The notes under the pieces are model-generated. The model saw only the letters and a list, made by a program, of their open reading frames with translations, was not told the DNA's origin and did no database searches. From positions 1 to 64,000 of the forward strand of contig JANQQI010000055.1 of assembly GCA_028285085.1 (NCBI GenBank): 64,000 bases of DNA, read 5' to 3'. The DNA is from Saprospiraceae bacterium (GTDB taxonomy: Bacteria > Bacteroidota > Bacteroidia > Chitinophagales > Saprospiraceae). The position numbers and the translations under genes were made by a program. This document shows positions 9,312 to 19,543 of the stretch, piece after piece. How positions within the stretch are numbered: the stretch's first letter is position 1; every line of letters begins with the position of its first letter.

Positions 9312-12300
9312 TTAAGAAGCGGCACGCTTGGAGGCCGCTGCCTTTTGCTGTGCCAGCACCGCTTTGTAATCGCGGGGCATTACTTTGATGAAGCGAGCCT
9401 GTTCTTGCTCCCAATCGTTGAGAATTTGGAGTGCCTTTTCGCTACTTGTGTATACGAAATGCTTGCGAATCAGTGACCTGAGTAAATGTAAGTCGTCCTC
9501 GGAGAGTGGATCGAGATCAACCATTTCCGCATTACATTTTGGGCGAAAAGCAGTTACGTCATCATATACAAAAGCAATTCCACCACTCATCCCGGCGGCG
9601 AAGTTCTTGCCGGTATCGCCAAGTACGACCACGGTACCTCCGGTCATATATTCACAGCCATGATCACCGATTCCTTCAATGACGGCCGTCACGCCACTGT
9701 TGCGTACGCAAAAACGTTCGCCGGCGCGTCCTTTTATGTAGGCTTCTCCGCTGGTAGCACCGTAAAACGCGACATTGCCAATGATGATGTTCTGGCTGGG
9801 GGCGAAGGTGGCGTTACGATCTGGACTGACAATCAGGTGCGCCCCGGATAGCCCTTTGCCAAAATAGTCATTTGCTTCTCCTTCGAGCGTCAGTCGGAGG
9901 CCGCGGGCACCGAAGGCAGCAAAGCTTTGCCCCGCAGCGCCACGAAAACGAAATTGAATAGTGTCTTCCGGTAACCCGCGCCCACCATATTGCTTGGATA
10001 TTTCGTGAGAAAGCATGGTTCCTACGGCCCGATCAGTATTGTTGATTTTAAAAATCGAATGGACTTGCTTACCGTATCGGAGTGCGGGCTGTGCGTAGTC
10101 AATGAGTCGTCGATCTAGTACACGATCTATACCATGATCCTGTTCTACTTGTTTGTATTGCGGCGGTGCTTCCTCTTGGGTGACCTCTTTGTAAAGGATG
10201 GGGCTGAGGTCTAATTGTTTATATTTCCAGTGAGATATATGTTTCTTCGTTCTCAGCAACTCTACATTTCCAACCATCTCATCGACGGTTCTAAAACCCA
10301 ATTCAGCCATGATTTCCCGGAGATCTTGTGCCAGGAAAGTGAAATAATTGATCAAGTGCTCGGGAGTAGCCGCGAACCGTTTGCGTAATTCGGGATCTTG
10401 AGTTGCAATGCCCACTGGACAAGTATTTAGGTGGCATTTACGCATCAGAATGCAGCCTTCCACCACTAAGGCAGCCGTAGCAACACCCCATTCTTCGGCA
10501 CCTAGCAAGGTCGCAATAGCCAGATCGCGTCCGGTACGAATTTGGCCATCAGTCTGGAGACGTACACGATTGCGTAATCCGTTTTTGATGAGCGTTTGGT
10601 GGGTTTCGGCGAGGCCTAATTCCCAGGGCAAACCAGCATGCCGGATTGAGCTTAACGGTGAGGCTCCGGTACCTCCATCGTGACCCGAGATCAGGATGGC
10701 ATCCGCATGGGCTTTTGCTACCCCGGAAGCAATAATCCCTACCCCCGCTTTAGAGACCAATTTGACATTGATGCGAGCGTGGCGATTGGCATTTTTGAGA
10801 TCGTAGATCAGCTGAGCTAAATCCTCGATGGAGTAGATGTCATGGTGTGGTGGCGGGGAGATTAATCCCACGCCTGGGGTGGCATGCCTGACACGGCCAA
10901 TCCATTCGTCGACCTTATGCCCCGGTAGCTGTCCACCTTCGCCCGGTTTTGCTCCCTGGGCCATTTTGATTTGTAATTCATTGGCCTGGCTGAGGTAATA
11001 ACTGGTCACACCGAAGCGCCCCGAAGCAACTTGCTTGGTGGCTGATCGCGCTGAATCTCCGTTGGGTAAAGGTTCGTAGCGGGAAACGTCTTCTCCGCCT
11101 TCACCACTGTTGCTGCGCCCGCCAATGCGGTTCATAGCGATGGCTAGGGTAGAGTGGGCTTCGTGCGAAATGGACCCAAACGACATCGCTCCGGTCACAA
11201 AGCGTTTTAAGATGTTTTCTACAGGTTCGACTTCGTTGAGCGCAATGCGTGAACCCTTGCGGAAGTCGAGTAAGCCACGCAAGGTACAGGCCTTTTCCAG
11301 TTGATCATTAATGATTTTAGCGTATTGTTTATACGCTTTGTAATCGGCTGTTCTGCTGGAATGCTGTAAAAGATGAATGCTTTGTGGATTGAACAAGTGG
11401 TATTCTCCTTTGCGTTTCCATTGAAAAATACCTCCCGGTTCTAATGGTGTATTTGAGACGGCCTCTTCGATATAAGCAAGCTGTAAATTGGTTAACACCT
11501 CTCGAGCAATGCCATCGTAGCTGATGCCTTGGATACGGCTAATCGTTCCTCGAAAACAATGGTCGATTACTTCGGGGTGGATACCTACTGCTTCAAAAAT
11601 CTGTGCGCCTTTGTAGGAAGCAAGGGTAGATATTCCAATTTTGGACATGATTTTTAATAAGCCTTTTCCTACGGCTGAGATATATTGTTCTAATAATTTT
11701 GTGGGGGATAGTGCTGCTGGTAGAACTTGTTCAGATTGCAACTGTAAAATACTGGCAAAGGTGAGATAGGGATTAATAGCGTCTGCACCATAACCAATCA
11801 AGGTTGCAAAATGATGTGTTTCTCTAATATCTCCGGCTTCAATGACGAGAGAAACGGAGTTGCGAAGTCCTTGCTGGACAAGGTGATGATGTATAGCTCC
11901 GGTAGCTAATAAAGATGGAACAGGTGCTAGTAGATGATTGGCTTTTTTATCGGAAAGGATGAGAATATTGATGCCATTACGAGCCAAATCTTCTGCTTGA
12001 GCACAAAGGTGATCGATGGCCGCTTTAAGTCGCCCCTTTTGGCCATCGGCCTGGAAAACTGTGTCCATCGTGGCTGCCCGGAAATGATCATGTTGCATAT
12101 CCCGCAATCGACTGATTTGTTCGTCCGTCAAAACGGGCTGATTGAGATGAACAAATCGGCAGTGTTTTGCTGAGGCTTGGAGTAAATTACCGGTACTCCC
12201 TAACCGGGTAAAGAGCGACATGACTGAGCGCTCGCGGATAGGATCAATGGGTGGATTTGTAACCTGTGCGAAAAGTTGTTTGAAATAATTCGATAGATGT

Positions 12301-13841
12301 TGGGGGTGATGCGACAAAGCAGCCAGTGGAATATCGGCCCCCATAGACCCAATGGGATCTTTTTTGTCCCGGACCATTGGCGCGATAATCATCTTCAAAT
12401 CTTCCCGAGTGAAACCAAAAAGCCGCTGGCGGGTTCTTAGTGTCCCTTCATCTAATTCTGAACTGCGATTTTTCGGATGTGCAGCGGGCAAATCGTCTAT
12501 CGTTAGGCGGTGTTGATTGAGCCACTCCCGATAGGGTAATCGCTGGCAAACAACAGATTTGAGTTCCTCATCACCGATCACGCGGTGTTCATCCAAATCA
12601 GCGATTAGCATTTTTCCCGGTTGGAGGCGGCCCTTGAAAACGACTCGGCCAGGATCGACCGGCAAAGCACCCGCTTCGGAGGCCGCAATTAATCGATGAT
12701 CATCGGTGAGCAGATAGCGACTCGGACGCAGGCCATTGCGATCCAGCATGGCACCGACTAAAATACCGTCCGTAAAGCAAATTGAGGCCGGGCCATCCCA
12801 GGGCTCCATCAAATTTTCGTGGTATTCGTAAAATGCCCGTTTATAATCTTCCATTTGGGCATCATGTTGCCAAGCTTCCGGGATCATCATCATGAGAGCG
12901 TGTGGCAAGGAGCGCCCACTCAATACGAGAAATTCCAGGACATTATCAAAATTACCGGAATCACTTAAGCCTTCACCACAAATCGGTCGAAGCATCTCCA
13001 TCTCTCTCTCCGAAAATAAGGAAGAGCCGAGCGAGCCTTCTCGAGCTAACCACCAATTCAAATTACCTTGAATCGTATTGATTTCACCATTGTGAGCAAT
13101 ATAGCGAAACGGCTGAGCCAGTTTCCATTTGGGGATGGTGTTCGTGGAGAAACGCGAATGCACTAAAGCAATGGCAGAAGTTAACGATTCGTCGTGCAAA
13201 TCCGGGAAGTAGGGCCGCAATTGGTAAGTTGTTAACTGGCCCTTGTATACTACTGTTTTATAGGAAATAGAAGGAATATAAAAACTATCCGTAGCTTGTG
13301 GGAACGTGCGGTGGATATGATGTGTAGCAAACTTACGTAGTACAAATAATCGCCTTTCGAGGGCTTTGGGCGACATCTCGGTTTTTGGTTTTACAAAAAC
13401 GTGCTCCATCCGGGGCTCGACGGTCACGGCCGAATCGCCAAGCTGTTCATTATCCGTAGGAATTTTGCGATAGCCCAGCAACTCGAGGTCCAACTCATCG
13501 ATATAATCATTGAAAAGGACTCGACATTGACTACGTAGATTGCGATTGTGGGGGAAGAAAACGACGCCCACACCGTATTCACCGAAATCGGGCAAGTTAA
13601 TACCGATTTCGTGGCATTTTTTGAGAAAGAACTCGTGTGGTGTTTGGATGAGAATACCCGCACCATCCCCCGTATTGGGTTCGCTACCGCAGGCGCCACG
13701 GTGCTCCATATTGGTAAGCATTAGTAGGGCATCTTCGATTAATTGATGCGATTTTTTACCCATTAGGTTGGCAATCAAGCCGGTACCACAGCTATCTTTT
13801 TCGAGGGCCGACCGATAGAGTCCTTGCTCGGAATAATTCAT
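9312..13841 (-). CDS. gltB: Glutamate synthase [NADPH] large subunit
   Basis: A 1509-residue glutamine:2-oxoglutarate amidotransferase making two glutamates from glutamine and 2-oxoglutarate. The class II glutaminase domain begins at Cys18 (KDSCGTG), which becomes the N-terminal nucleophile after removal of a 17-residue propeptide. The central domain and the FMN-binding synthase domain (about 830-1210; GEGGQLPGHKVDEWIGRVRH is characteristic) follow. The 3Fe-4S cluster cysteines are in CHLNTCPVGIA near residue 1134. The C-terminal right-handed beta-helix domain has repeating Gly-rich turns (GGTVVVLGDTGKNFAAGMSGG). Length is normal for the bacterial alpha subunit. The product glutamate feeds the arginine operon that lies just upstream on the same strand. 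Confidence 0.97.
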   Translation of the reverse strand: MNYSEQGLYRSALEKDSCGTGLIANLMGKKSHQLIEDALLMLTNMEHRGACGSEPNTGDGAGILIQTPHEFFLKKCHEIGINLPDFGEYGVGVVFFPHNRNLRSQCRVLFNDYIDELDLELLGYRKIPTDNEQLGDSAVTVEPRMEHVFVKPKTEMSPKALERRLFVLRKFATHHIHRTFPQATDSFYIPSISYKTVVYKGQLTTYQLRPYFPDLHDESLTSAIALVHSRFSTNTIPKWKLAQPFRYIAHNGEINTIQGNLNWWLAREGSLGSSLFSEREMEMLRPICGEGLSDSGNFDNVLEFLVLSGRSLPHALMMMIPEAWQHDAQMEDYKRAFYEYHENLMEPWDGPASICFTDGILVGAMLDRNGLRPSRYLLTDDHRLIAASEAGALPVDPGRVVFKGRLQPGKMLIADLDEHRVIGDEELKSVVCQRLPYREWLNQHRLTIDDLPAAHPKNRSSELDEGTLRTRQRLFGFTREDLKMIIAPMVRDKKDPIGSMGADIPLAALSHHPQHLSNYFKQLFAQVTNPPIDPIRERSVMSLFTRLGSTGNLLQASAKHCRFVHLNQPVLTDEQISRLRDMQHDHFRAATMDTVFQADGQKGRLKAAIDHLCAQAEDLARNGINILILSDKKANHLLAPVPSLLATGAIHHHLVQQGLRNSVSLVIEAGDIRETHHFATLIGYGADAINPYLTFASILQLQSEQVLPAALSPTKLLEQYISAVGKGLLKIMSKIGISTLASYKGAQIFEAVGIHPEVIDHCFRGTISRIQGISYDGIAREVLTNLQLAYIEEAVSNTPLEPGGIFQWKRKGEYHLFNPQSIHLLQHSSRTADYKAYKQYAKIINDQLEKACTLRGLLDFRKGSRIALNEVEPVENILKRFVTGAMSFGSISHEAHSTLAIAMNRIGGRSNSGEGGEDVSRYEPLPNGDSARSATKQVASGRFGVTSYYLSQANELQIKMAQGAKPGEGGQLPGHKVDEWIGRVRHATPGVGLISPPPHHDIYSIEDLAQLIYDLKNANRHARINVKLVSKAGVGIIASGVAKAHADAILISGHDGGTGASPLSSIRHAGLPWELGLAETHQTLIKNGLRNRVRLQTDGQIRTGRDLAIATLLGAEEWGVATAALVVEGCILMRKCHLNTCPVGIATQDPELRKRFAATPEHLINYFTFLAQDLREIMAELGFRTVDEMVGNVELLRTKKHISHWKYKQLDLSPILYKEVTQEEAPPQYKQVEQDHGIDRVLDRRLIDYAQPALRYGKQVHSIFKINNTDRAVGTMLSHEISKQYGGRGLPEDTIQFRFRGAAGQSFAAFGARGLRLTLEGEANDYFGKGLSGAHLIVSPDRNATFAPSQNIIIGNVAFYGATSGEAYIKGRAGERFCVRNSGVTAVIEGIGDHGCEYMTGGTVVVLGDTGKNFAAGMSGGIAFVYDDVTAFRPKCNAEMVDLDPLSEDDLHLLRSLIRKHFVYTSSEKALQILNDWEQEQARFIKVMPRDYKAVLAQQKAAASKRAAS

Positions 13842-14272
13842 TGATACAAATTTTAAACACTAAAAAAGCAGCTAATTTGACAATGGTCTAGGGTGGGTGA
13901 AAAAGTCCATTCAGTTAATTCCACAGAAAAATGGCTTCCCTTTCCGGTGGCAAACTAACACGACAATTGTCAATTCAAGGTTCTATTTGATTTGGTGGCT
14001 TTAGGTTCCCGATTTGGTTTAATCAAATGTTAATCCGGGCTTAATTTGGAGAGTAAAATAGGTCTATTTTGTTTTGGTTGGGGTGTATAAAAATACGGAT
14101 TTTATTGGTGAGATAAAAATAAAAAGTGGGTTATGGTGTATTTTTTAGAATAAAAAGCGGGTTACGTTCTAAATGTTGAAATAATGTAAAATGTAGTTTT
14201 AGAATATGATTTGGTCAGTATAACCTTTACATCCCATTTGTTTGATACTTTAGTGAGACACCAATTTTTATT
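13842..14272. other. Non-coding gap upstream of gltB
   Basis: 431 bp of AT-rich sequence between the argH stop and the gltB start (both minus). It must hold the gltB promoter, but I found no exact TAnnTTTG element in a convincing place. No clear terminator hairpin follows argH. No credible reading frame seen. Confidence 0.5.
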
Positions 14273-15622
14273 CTAAACCGTCAAGAGCTGATTCAGGGCT
14301 GACGCTATTTTAGAAAAGTCAAAAGATGAAACGACTTCCTGAAATTTTTCATCAATCTGTTGGTGACAGAGATTACCTAAACTTCCTTCGTGAGTGTGAT
14401 CAAGTGGATTTTGATAACTAAAATCTCCATTTTCGACAGCTTGTCCCACCTCGCGATAAGCCTGTCTAAATGGAATGCCGGCCTTCACCAACTCATTGAC
14501 GGCTTCAACGGTGAAAAGCATTTGATAACGCTCGCTGTACAAATCGACTGCTTTGATTTGCAAGTGTTCAATGCCATAATGGCAAATGTCTAGGCAACTT
14601 TTCAACTCATCAAGCGCCGGAAAAATGGCTGCCTTGAGCAGTTGGAAATCCCGGTGATATCCGCTCGTTAAATTCTGCGTAATCATTAAAACCTGCTGTG
14701 GTAAAGCCTGTAGGTGATTGCATCGTGCTCGCAGTAATTCAAAAACATCGGGATTTTTCTTATGTGGCATGATACTCGAGCCCGTGGTCATGCTATCCGG
14801 TAATTGCACATACCCAAAGCTTTGATTGGAAAACAAACAGATATCCATTGCTAACTTGCCGATAGTTTGAGCCAGGCTCGCGATGGCGAAGCTCAACTGT
14901 AGCTCGGTTTTTCCACGACCCAGCTGCGCGTGAATTACATTGTAGTTCAGGGTATCAAAACCCAGTAATTCAGTCGTTCGCTGTCGATTGATGGGTAGAG
15001 AACTACCGTAGCCAGCCGCTGAGCCGAGCGGGTTTTGGTTAATAATCTTAAAGGCGGCCAGCCAAAGCTGTAAATCATCTACCAAGTTTTCGGCGAAAGC
15101 ACCAAACCACAAACCAAAGGAAGATACCATCGCCTCTTGCAGATGGGTGTAGCCCGGCATTAAATTATCTTTGTGTTCGCGACTTCGTTTTTGTAAAAGT
15201 TGGAATAAGGCATTAACCTGATTGACTATTTGCTCAATTTCTGCTCGGAAATATAATCGTAGATCAACTAAGACCTGATCATTACGAGAACGAGCCGAAT
15301 GAATTTTTTCCCCAGTTTGTCCTAATTTACGCGTCAGCAGCAACTCAATTTGAGAATGAATATCCTCAATACCCGTTTCTATCTCCAACTGCCCCTGTTC
15401 TGCAAGAGTGTAGAGTTGACCTAGTTCTTGCTTTAGCTTTTCGCATTCTTCTGCCGTCAGAAGTTCTACCTCCTTCAGCATCGTGATATGAGCCATTGAA
15501 CCAAGAATATCAAAACGTGATAGCCGCTTATCCAAATCTCGATCTTCACCTACCGTAAATGCTTCGATTCGTTGATCAATATTAGTGGAGGCTTTCTGCC
15601 ATAGTTTGTTGGCCGTCTGCAT
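14273..15622 (-). CDS. argH: Argininosuccinate lyase
   Basis: A 449-residue enzyme of the fumarase/aspartase superfamily that splits argininosuccinate into arginine and fumarate, the last step of arginine synthesis. The superfamily signature GSSIMPHKKNPD is present near residue 282-293 with the catalytic Ser in the mobile loop, and SARSRNDQV near 106-114 contributes to the active site. It is the last gene of the arginine operon; its start overlaps the end of argE by 41 bp, which implies translational coupling. Length fits the family. Confidence 0.95.
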   Translation of the reverse strand: MQTANKLWQKASTNIDQRIEAFTVGEDRDLDKRLSRFDILGSMAHITMLKEVELLTAEECEKLKQELGQLYTLAEQGQLEIETGIEDIHSQIELLLTRKLGQTGEKIHSARSRNDQVLVDLRLYFRAEIEQIVNQVNALFQLLQKRSREHKDNLMPGYTHLQEAMVSSFGLWFGAFAENLVDDLQLWLAAFKIINQNPLGSAAGYGSSLPINRQRTTELLGFDTLNYNVIHAQLGRGKTELQLSFAIASLAQTIGKLAMDICLFSNQSFGYVQLPDSMTTGSSIMPHKKNPDVFELLRARCNHLQALPQQVLMITQNLTSGYHRDFQLLKAAIFPALDELKSCLDICHYGIEHLQIKAVDLYSERYQMLFTVEAVNELVKAGIPFRQAYREVGQAVENGDFSYQNPLDHTHEGSLGNLCHQQIDEKFQEVVSSFDFSKIASALNQLLTV

Positions 15623-16688
15623 GGTAAGCTAAAGTTTTAAGCAATTGAATATAGGTTTGAATACCGTGTTTAAGTTCCGATAATTTGATGTACTCATCGG
15701 CCGTATGGGATCGTGCGGAATCTCCACAGCCGATTTTAATCGTTGGGAAGGGGAGTAAAGCTTGGTCCGACAAAGTCGGTGAACCAAAACAATTGAGGCC
15801 CAAAGCGACGCCAGCTCGTACCAGTGGATGTTGAAGATCAATCTGTGAAGACTGTAAGCGGAAGGAACGAGCCTTAAGTTGTGCACGGGTATTCTTTTGT
15901 AAAAAGTCGAAGACCTCTTCATTGCGGTAGCAGCCATTGATACGCACATCGATGACGTATTTACAAACATCCGGTACAATATTGTGCTGTTGCCCAGCTT
16001 CGATTTGGGTGACGGTGGTTTTAACCGGGCCGAGCCATTCTGATTGTCGGGCAAATTGATACTTTCGAAGCCATTGAATATCTTCCAGGGCGAGGTAAAG
16101 TGCATTAATACCTTCATTGCGTGCTGCGTGACCGGCTTTTCCGTTTGCAGTTGCATCAATGACCATCAATCCTCGCTCGGCCACTGCCATCTGCATTTGT
16201 GTTGGCTCACCCACAATCCCAAAGTCAATGTGCTCCACTAAGGGTAATACAGATGCAATGCCGTTAGCACCGGATATTTCTTCTTCGGCGCTTGCTACCA
16301 AAATGAGATTGAAAGGATAGTCTGGCAGCTCATCGTAGTACAAAAAGGTAGCAATCAGGGTCACTAAACTTCCTCCGGCATCATTACTACCTAGGCCAAA
16401 AAGATGGTCTCCTTCTAGTATGGCCTGATGTGGTGGGCGTTTCCAGCCCGCTACGGGAGCAACTGTATCATGATGACTATTGAGCAATAAGGTCGGTCGA
16501 TCGGCTTGCCAATATTTGGATTTGACCCAGACATTGTTGCCGTGACGATATGGTTGACAATTAAAAGCTTTGAAAAAAGATACTAATAAGTCGGCAGTAG
16601 CCCCTTCTTGGCGGGATAATGACGGTCGCTCTATTAAAGCTTGGAGTAGATCCAAGACTTCAGAGTAAAATGGGGGTGCTAAAGGCAT
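15582..16688 (-). CDS. argE: M20-family N-acylornithine/N-acylcitrulline deacylase
   Basis: A 368-residue dinuclear zinc amidohydrolase of the ArgE/DapE group. Metal ligands and catalytic residues are visible in LLNSHHDTVAPVAGW (His and Asp), GSNDAGGS (bridging Asp), and ASAEEEISGANG (general-base Glu and a ligand Glu). In this operon the transcarbamylase is of the N-acylornithine type, so the likely substrate is N-acylcitrulline, released as citrulline before ArgG; acetyl or succinyl cannot be told from this protein alone. The start ATG 16688 overlaps the argB stop by 10 bp, and the 3' end overlaps argH by 41 bp. Confidence 0.88.
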   Translation of the reverse strand: MPLAPPFYSEVLDLLQALIERPSLSRQEGATADLLVSFFKAFNCQPYRHGNNVWVKSKYWQADRPTLLLNSHHDTVAPVAGWKRPPHQAILEGDHLFGLGSNDAGGSLVTLIATFLYYDELPDYPFNLILVASAEEEISGANGIASVLPLVEHIDFGIVGEPTQMQMAVAERGLMVIDATANGKAGHAARNEGINALYLALEDIQWLRKYQFARQSEWLGPVKTTVTQIEAGQQHNIVPDVCKYVIDVRINGCYRNEEVFDFLQKNTRAQLKARSFRLQSSQIDLQHPLVRAGVALGLNCFGSPTLSDQALLPFPTIKIGCGDSARSHTADEYIKLSELKHGIQTYIQLLKTLAYHADGQQTMAESLH

Positions 16689-17443
16689 ATCTCAGTTCCT
16701 TGATGGTGAATGTGGCCAATACTAACGTGCTGCACCAAGTGTTGCTTTGCGTAGAACGCATTACTGAGCTTGGGAAGCATTCCAGCGGAGATCGTGCCTC
16801 TTTTCCGACCTGTTTCAAACTGGGTCGGTGTAATTGATGAGCGTACCGACAAATCATTGTCTGGTTGATCGAGCACGCCATTTTTTTCAAAACAAAATCG
16901 CAGCCGCACCTGATAAAAGGGGGCTAAGGCAACCGCAAGGGCAGTGGCCAGGCTATCGGCATTGGTATTCAACAACTGGCCTTGCCCATCGTGAGTGATC
17001 GGACTAAAGATCGGATAAATACCGTTAGTTAGCAAGCGCTGCAGCTGTTGAATATCAATCTGCTGAATATCTCCGGCAAAACCGTAGTCAACAGGTTGCG
17101 GTGCGCGTTTTTGTGCACGGATCAGCTTTAAATCCGCACCGCTGAGCCCCAACGCATTAAGTCCACGCGCTTGTAGATTAGCCACCAGGCTTTTGTTAAT
17201 CCAGCCGGCATAGACCATCGTGACAATTTTAAGGGTGGCTTCATCGGTGATCCGGCGGCCTTCCAAAAGCTTAGGCTGAATGCCCAGGCGGCGAGCCAGG
17301 TCGGAAGCCATTTTGCCGCCGCCGTGTACCAATAGCTTGGCACCTGCTTGGCTTTGAAAGTGAGCGAGACAAGCCTCAAGCTCTTGTGGTTGATCCAGTA
17401 AGTGACCCCCGATTTTCAAGATATAAAGCGATGGATTAGACAT
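16679..17443 (-). CDS. argB: N-acetyl(acyl)glutamate kinase
   Basis: A 254-residue amino-acid kinase that phosphorylates the gamma-carboxyl of N-acylglutamate. Nucleotide- and substrate-binding glycine motifs are visible: ILKIGGHLLD near the start and LLVHGGGKMASDLARRLG near residues 38-55; LNTNADSLATALA lies near 165-177. I start at ATG 17443 (MSNPSLYILKIGG), which overlaps the argF' stop by 8 bp and places the first glycine motif as in homologues; an in-frame start 12 codons upstream would extend into argF'. The enzyme is on the short side for ArgB (about 260-300) and lacks the N-terminal helix linked to arginine feedback in hexameric forms, so control may lie at the transcript level. Confidence 0.92.
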   Translation of the reverse strand: MSNPSLYILKIGGHLLDQPQELEACLAHFQSQAGAKLLVHGGGKMASDLARRLGIQPKLLEGRRITDEATLKIVTMVYAGWINKSLVANLQARGLNALGLSGADLKLIRAQKRAPQPVDYGFAGDIQQIDIQQLQRLLTNGIYPIFSPITHDGQGQLLNTNADSLATALAVALAPFYQVRLRFCFEKNGVLDQPDNDLSVRSSITPTQFETGRKRGTISAGMLPKLSNAFYAKQHLVQHVSIGHIHHQGTEICL

Positions 17444-18422
17444 GTTGTAATATTTCGTGTAAGACAGCTTGCATGGCAAAGGTGCGATGGTTGGCTTGCT
17501 CGATCACCAGAGATTTTGAGCTATCAAGAACAGCATCGGCTACAACGACATTTCGTCTGACCGGCAGGCAATGCATGAAGTAGGCATCGTTAGTCCACGC
17601 CATTTTCTCCGGCGTGATTTGCCAGTCTTGCTCCACGGGTAGATTCTGACCATAATACTCAAAAGAAGACCAGTTTTTCGCATAAACGAAGTCCGCATCA
17701 GCAAAAGCTTGCGCTTGATCATGACATTGAATAGCACCTTGTCGGAATTCGGGAGCAAGATCATAGCCCGATGGATTAGCGATGGTCAGTTCAGCACCAC
17801 TGGCTAGCACCCACTCCGCAAAAGAATTGGCAACCGCTTGAGGTAAGGCTTTGGGATGTGGTGCCCAAGTCAAGACAATTTTAGGGTTTGGGGTGGTTTT
17901 AAAAGTGTTGATAGTCATAAGATCGGCCAAGGATTGTAAAGGATGTCGAATGGCGCTTTCAAGACTAATAATGGGTACTGAAGCATATTGAGTGAATTTA
18001 TTTAAAACCTGATCTGCATAATCCTTTTCTTGATTAGTAAGCGTCGGAAAGCTACGAATACCGATGATGTCAGCGTATTGCGAAATGACCTGAGCCGCTT
18101 CTTTGACGTGCTCCGCCCGATCACTGTTCATAATCACTTCCTCTTCAAATTCAAGTTGCCAACCTTCGTTAGCATTCAAACTCATGACGGTCAGGCCAAG
18201 ATGCATAGCCGCTTTATGACTACTCAATCGCGTTCGCAAACTTGGATTGAAAAAAATCAAAGCAAGCGTTTTACCCTGACCAAGATGACTTTGGGCCAAT
18301 GGATGATTTTTAAAATGCAATCCTTTTTCAATCAACCAATGAATCTTCTTTGGCTCGGGAGCTTGCGTAAAATGTGCTAGGCCGGTATTAGTACTGGCGA
18401 GTACGGTGTGGGCAACTGACAT
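17436..18422 (-). CDS. argF': N-acylornithine carbamoyltransferase (ArgF'-type; succinylornithine likely)
   Basis: A 328-residue transcarbamylase. The carbamoyl-phosphate loop is FFNPSLRTR at residues 58-66; HPLQSLAD and HCLPVRRN are also present. The sequence follows the Bacteroides/Xanthomonas N-acylornithine enzymes rather than classical OTCase. At the position that is Glu92 in Xanthomonas acetylornithine transcarbamylase and Pro90 in the Bacteroides succinylornithine enzyme, this protein has Ala103 (in SDRAEH). Published work on that residue showed that small residues favour succinylornithine, so I infer a succinylornithine enzyme. Its start overlaps the argD stop by 46 bp and its stop overlaps argB by 8 bp. 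Confidence 0.9.
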   Translation of the reverse strand: MSVAHTVLASTNTGLAHFTQAPEPKKIHWLIEKGLHFKNHPLAQSHLGQGKTLALIFFNPSLRTRLSSHKAAMHLGLTVMSLNANEGWQLEFEEEVIMNSDRAEHVKEAAQVISQYADIIGIRSFPTLTNQEKDYADQVLNKFTQYASVPIISLESAIRHPLQSLADLMTINTFKTTPNPKIVLTWAPHPKALPQAVANSFAEWVLASGAELTIANPSGYDLAPEFRQGAIQCHDQAQAFADADFVYAKNWSSFEYYGQNLPVEQDWQITPEKMAWTNDAYFMHCLPVRRNVVVADAVLDSSKSLVIEQANHRTFAMQAVLHEILQHV

Positions 18423-19543
18423 AAGGCTGATTTTAATTTTTTAATGAATAATTTGACTTCTTTTTCACCAATTGAAAGTGGCGGCAGGATGCGCATTACG
18501 TTAGGCTGAGAAGAGGAGCCGGTGAAAACCTGCTGCTCAAATAAAAGCTGTTTGCGCAAGGCTGCAATTGGAAAATCAAACTCTAGCCCTAGCATTAAGC
18601 CATGCCCTCTGACGATTTTTATTTCAGGAATGTTTTCTAGCTCAGATTTTAGAAGCAATCCTATGTTTTGACTATTCTCGATCAAGCCTTCTTGCTCAAT
18701 GACTTCTAAAACAGCCATCACTGCGCTACAAGCCAGATGGTTCCCACCAAAAGTGCTACCGCTCATACCTTTTTGAGGTGGATACTTATCGTGAATGAGG
18801 ACACCTCCGACGGGAAAACCATTTCCCATGCCTTTTGCTACAGTAATGATGTCTGGCTGGATCCCCGACGCCTGGAAGGCAAAGAAGTGACCACTACGAC
18901 CAAATCCAGATTGAATCTCATCCAAAATAAGCGGGACCTCGAACGTTTGGCAAAGTTGGGCGAGCGACTGCAGAAACGCGGGTGCTGCCGGATGAATCCC
19001 TCCAATACCCTGAATCCCTTCCACAATGACTGCACAAACATCACCGTTCGTCAAGCTTTTTACTACACTCTCGGTCTGATTCCAGGCATGAAATTCTACC
19101 GGTAACTGACAATTTATGCTCGGCTTGAATCGGGCCATATCGGTGGCATTGATGGCCGCCGTAGTTCGACCGTGGAAAGCACGTTCAAAACTAATGATCT
19201 TATGTTTGCCGGTATGCATGGAGGCGAATTTGAACGCATTCTCAACGGCCTCCGCACCGCTGTTGCAGAAGAAAAGCTGATAATCCTCGCAACCTGACAA
19301 TTCACCGAGTTTCTCAGCGACAGCTTTTTGCAAGCTATTTTGTACAGAATTAGAGTAGAAACCAATTTTCTGCAGCTGCGCTTGCAGCCGTTGTTGGTAG
19401 TGAGGGTGACTATGCCCAATGGAGATGACGGCGTGTCCAGTATAAAAATCAAGGTAAGTCTGACCACTTTGGTCGTAGACGTAGCACCCTTTGCCGGATA
19501 CAGGTTCGATGTCGAATAGTGGATAAAGGTCGAATAGCTTCAT
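18377..19543 (-). CDS. argD: N-acylornithine aminotransferase
   Basis: A 388-residue class III PLP aminotransferase converting N-acylglutamate semialdehyde to N-acylornithine with glutamate as donor. Evidence: FCNSGAEAVENAFK, the PLP-phosphate/ring motif LILDEIQSGFGRSGH, and the Schiff-base lysine in ITVAKGMGNGFPVGG. I start at ATG 19543 (MKLFDLYPLFDIEP) because the N-terminal alignment with the family begins there; the open frame upstream runs into the repeat element and has no family similarity. A 367-bp gap with a repeat copy separates it from argC, the only large gap in the operon. The 3' end overlaps argF' by 46 bp. Confidence 0.93.
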   Translation of the reverse strand: MKLFDLYPLFDIEPVSGKGCYVYDQSGQTYLDFYTGHAVISIGHSHPHYQQRLQAQLQKIGFYSNSVQNSLQKAVAEKLGELSGCEDYQLFFCNSGAEAVENAFKFASMHTGKHKIISFERAFHGRTTAAINATDMARFKPSINCQLPVEFHAWNQTESVVKSLTNGDVCAVIVEGIQGIGGIHPAAPAFLQSLAQLCQTFEVPLILDEIQSGFGRSGHFFAFQASGIQPDIITVAKGMGNGFPVGGVLIHDKYPPQKGMSGSTFGGNHLACSAVMAVLEVIEQEGLIENSQNIGLLLKSELENIPEIKIVRGHGLMLGLEFDFPIAALRKQLLFEQQVFTGSSSQPNVMRILPPLSIGEKEVKLFIKKLKSALCQLPTPYSPVLIPA

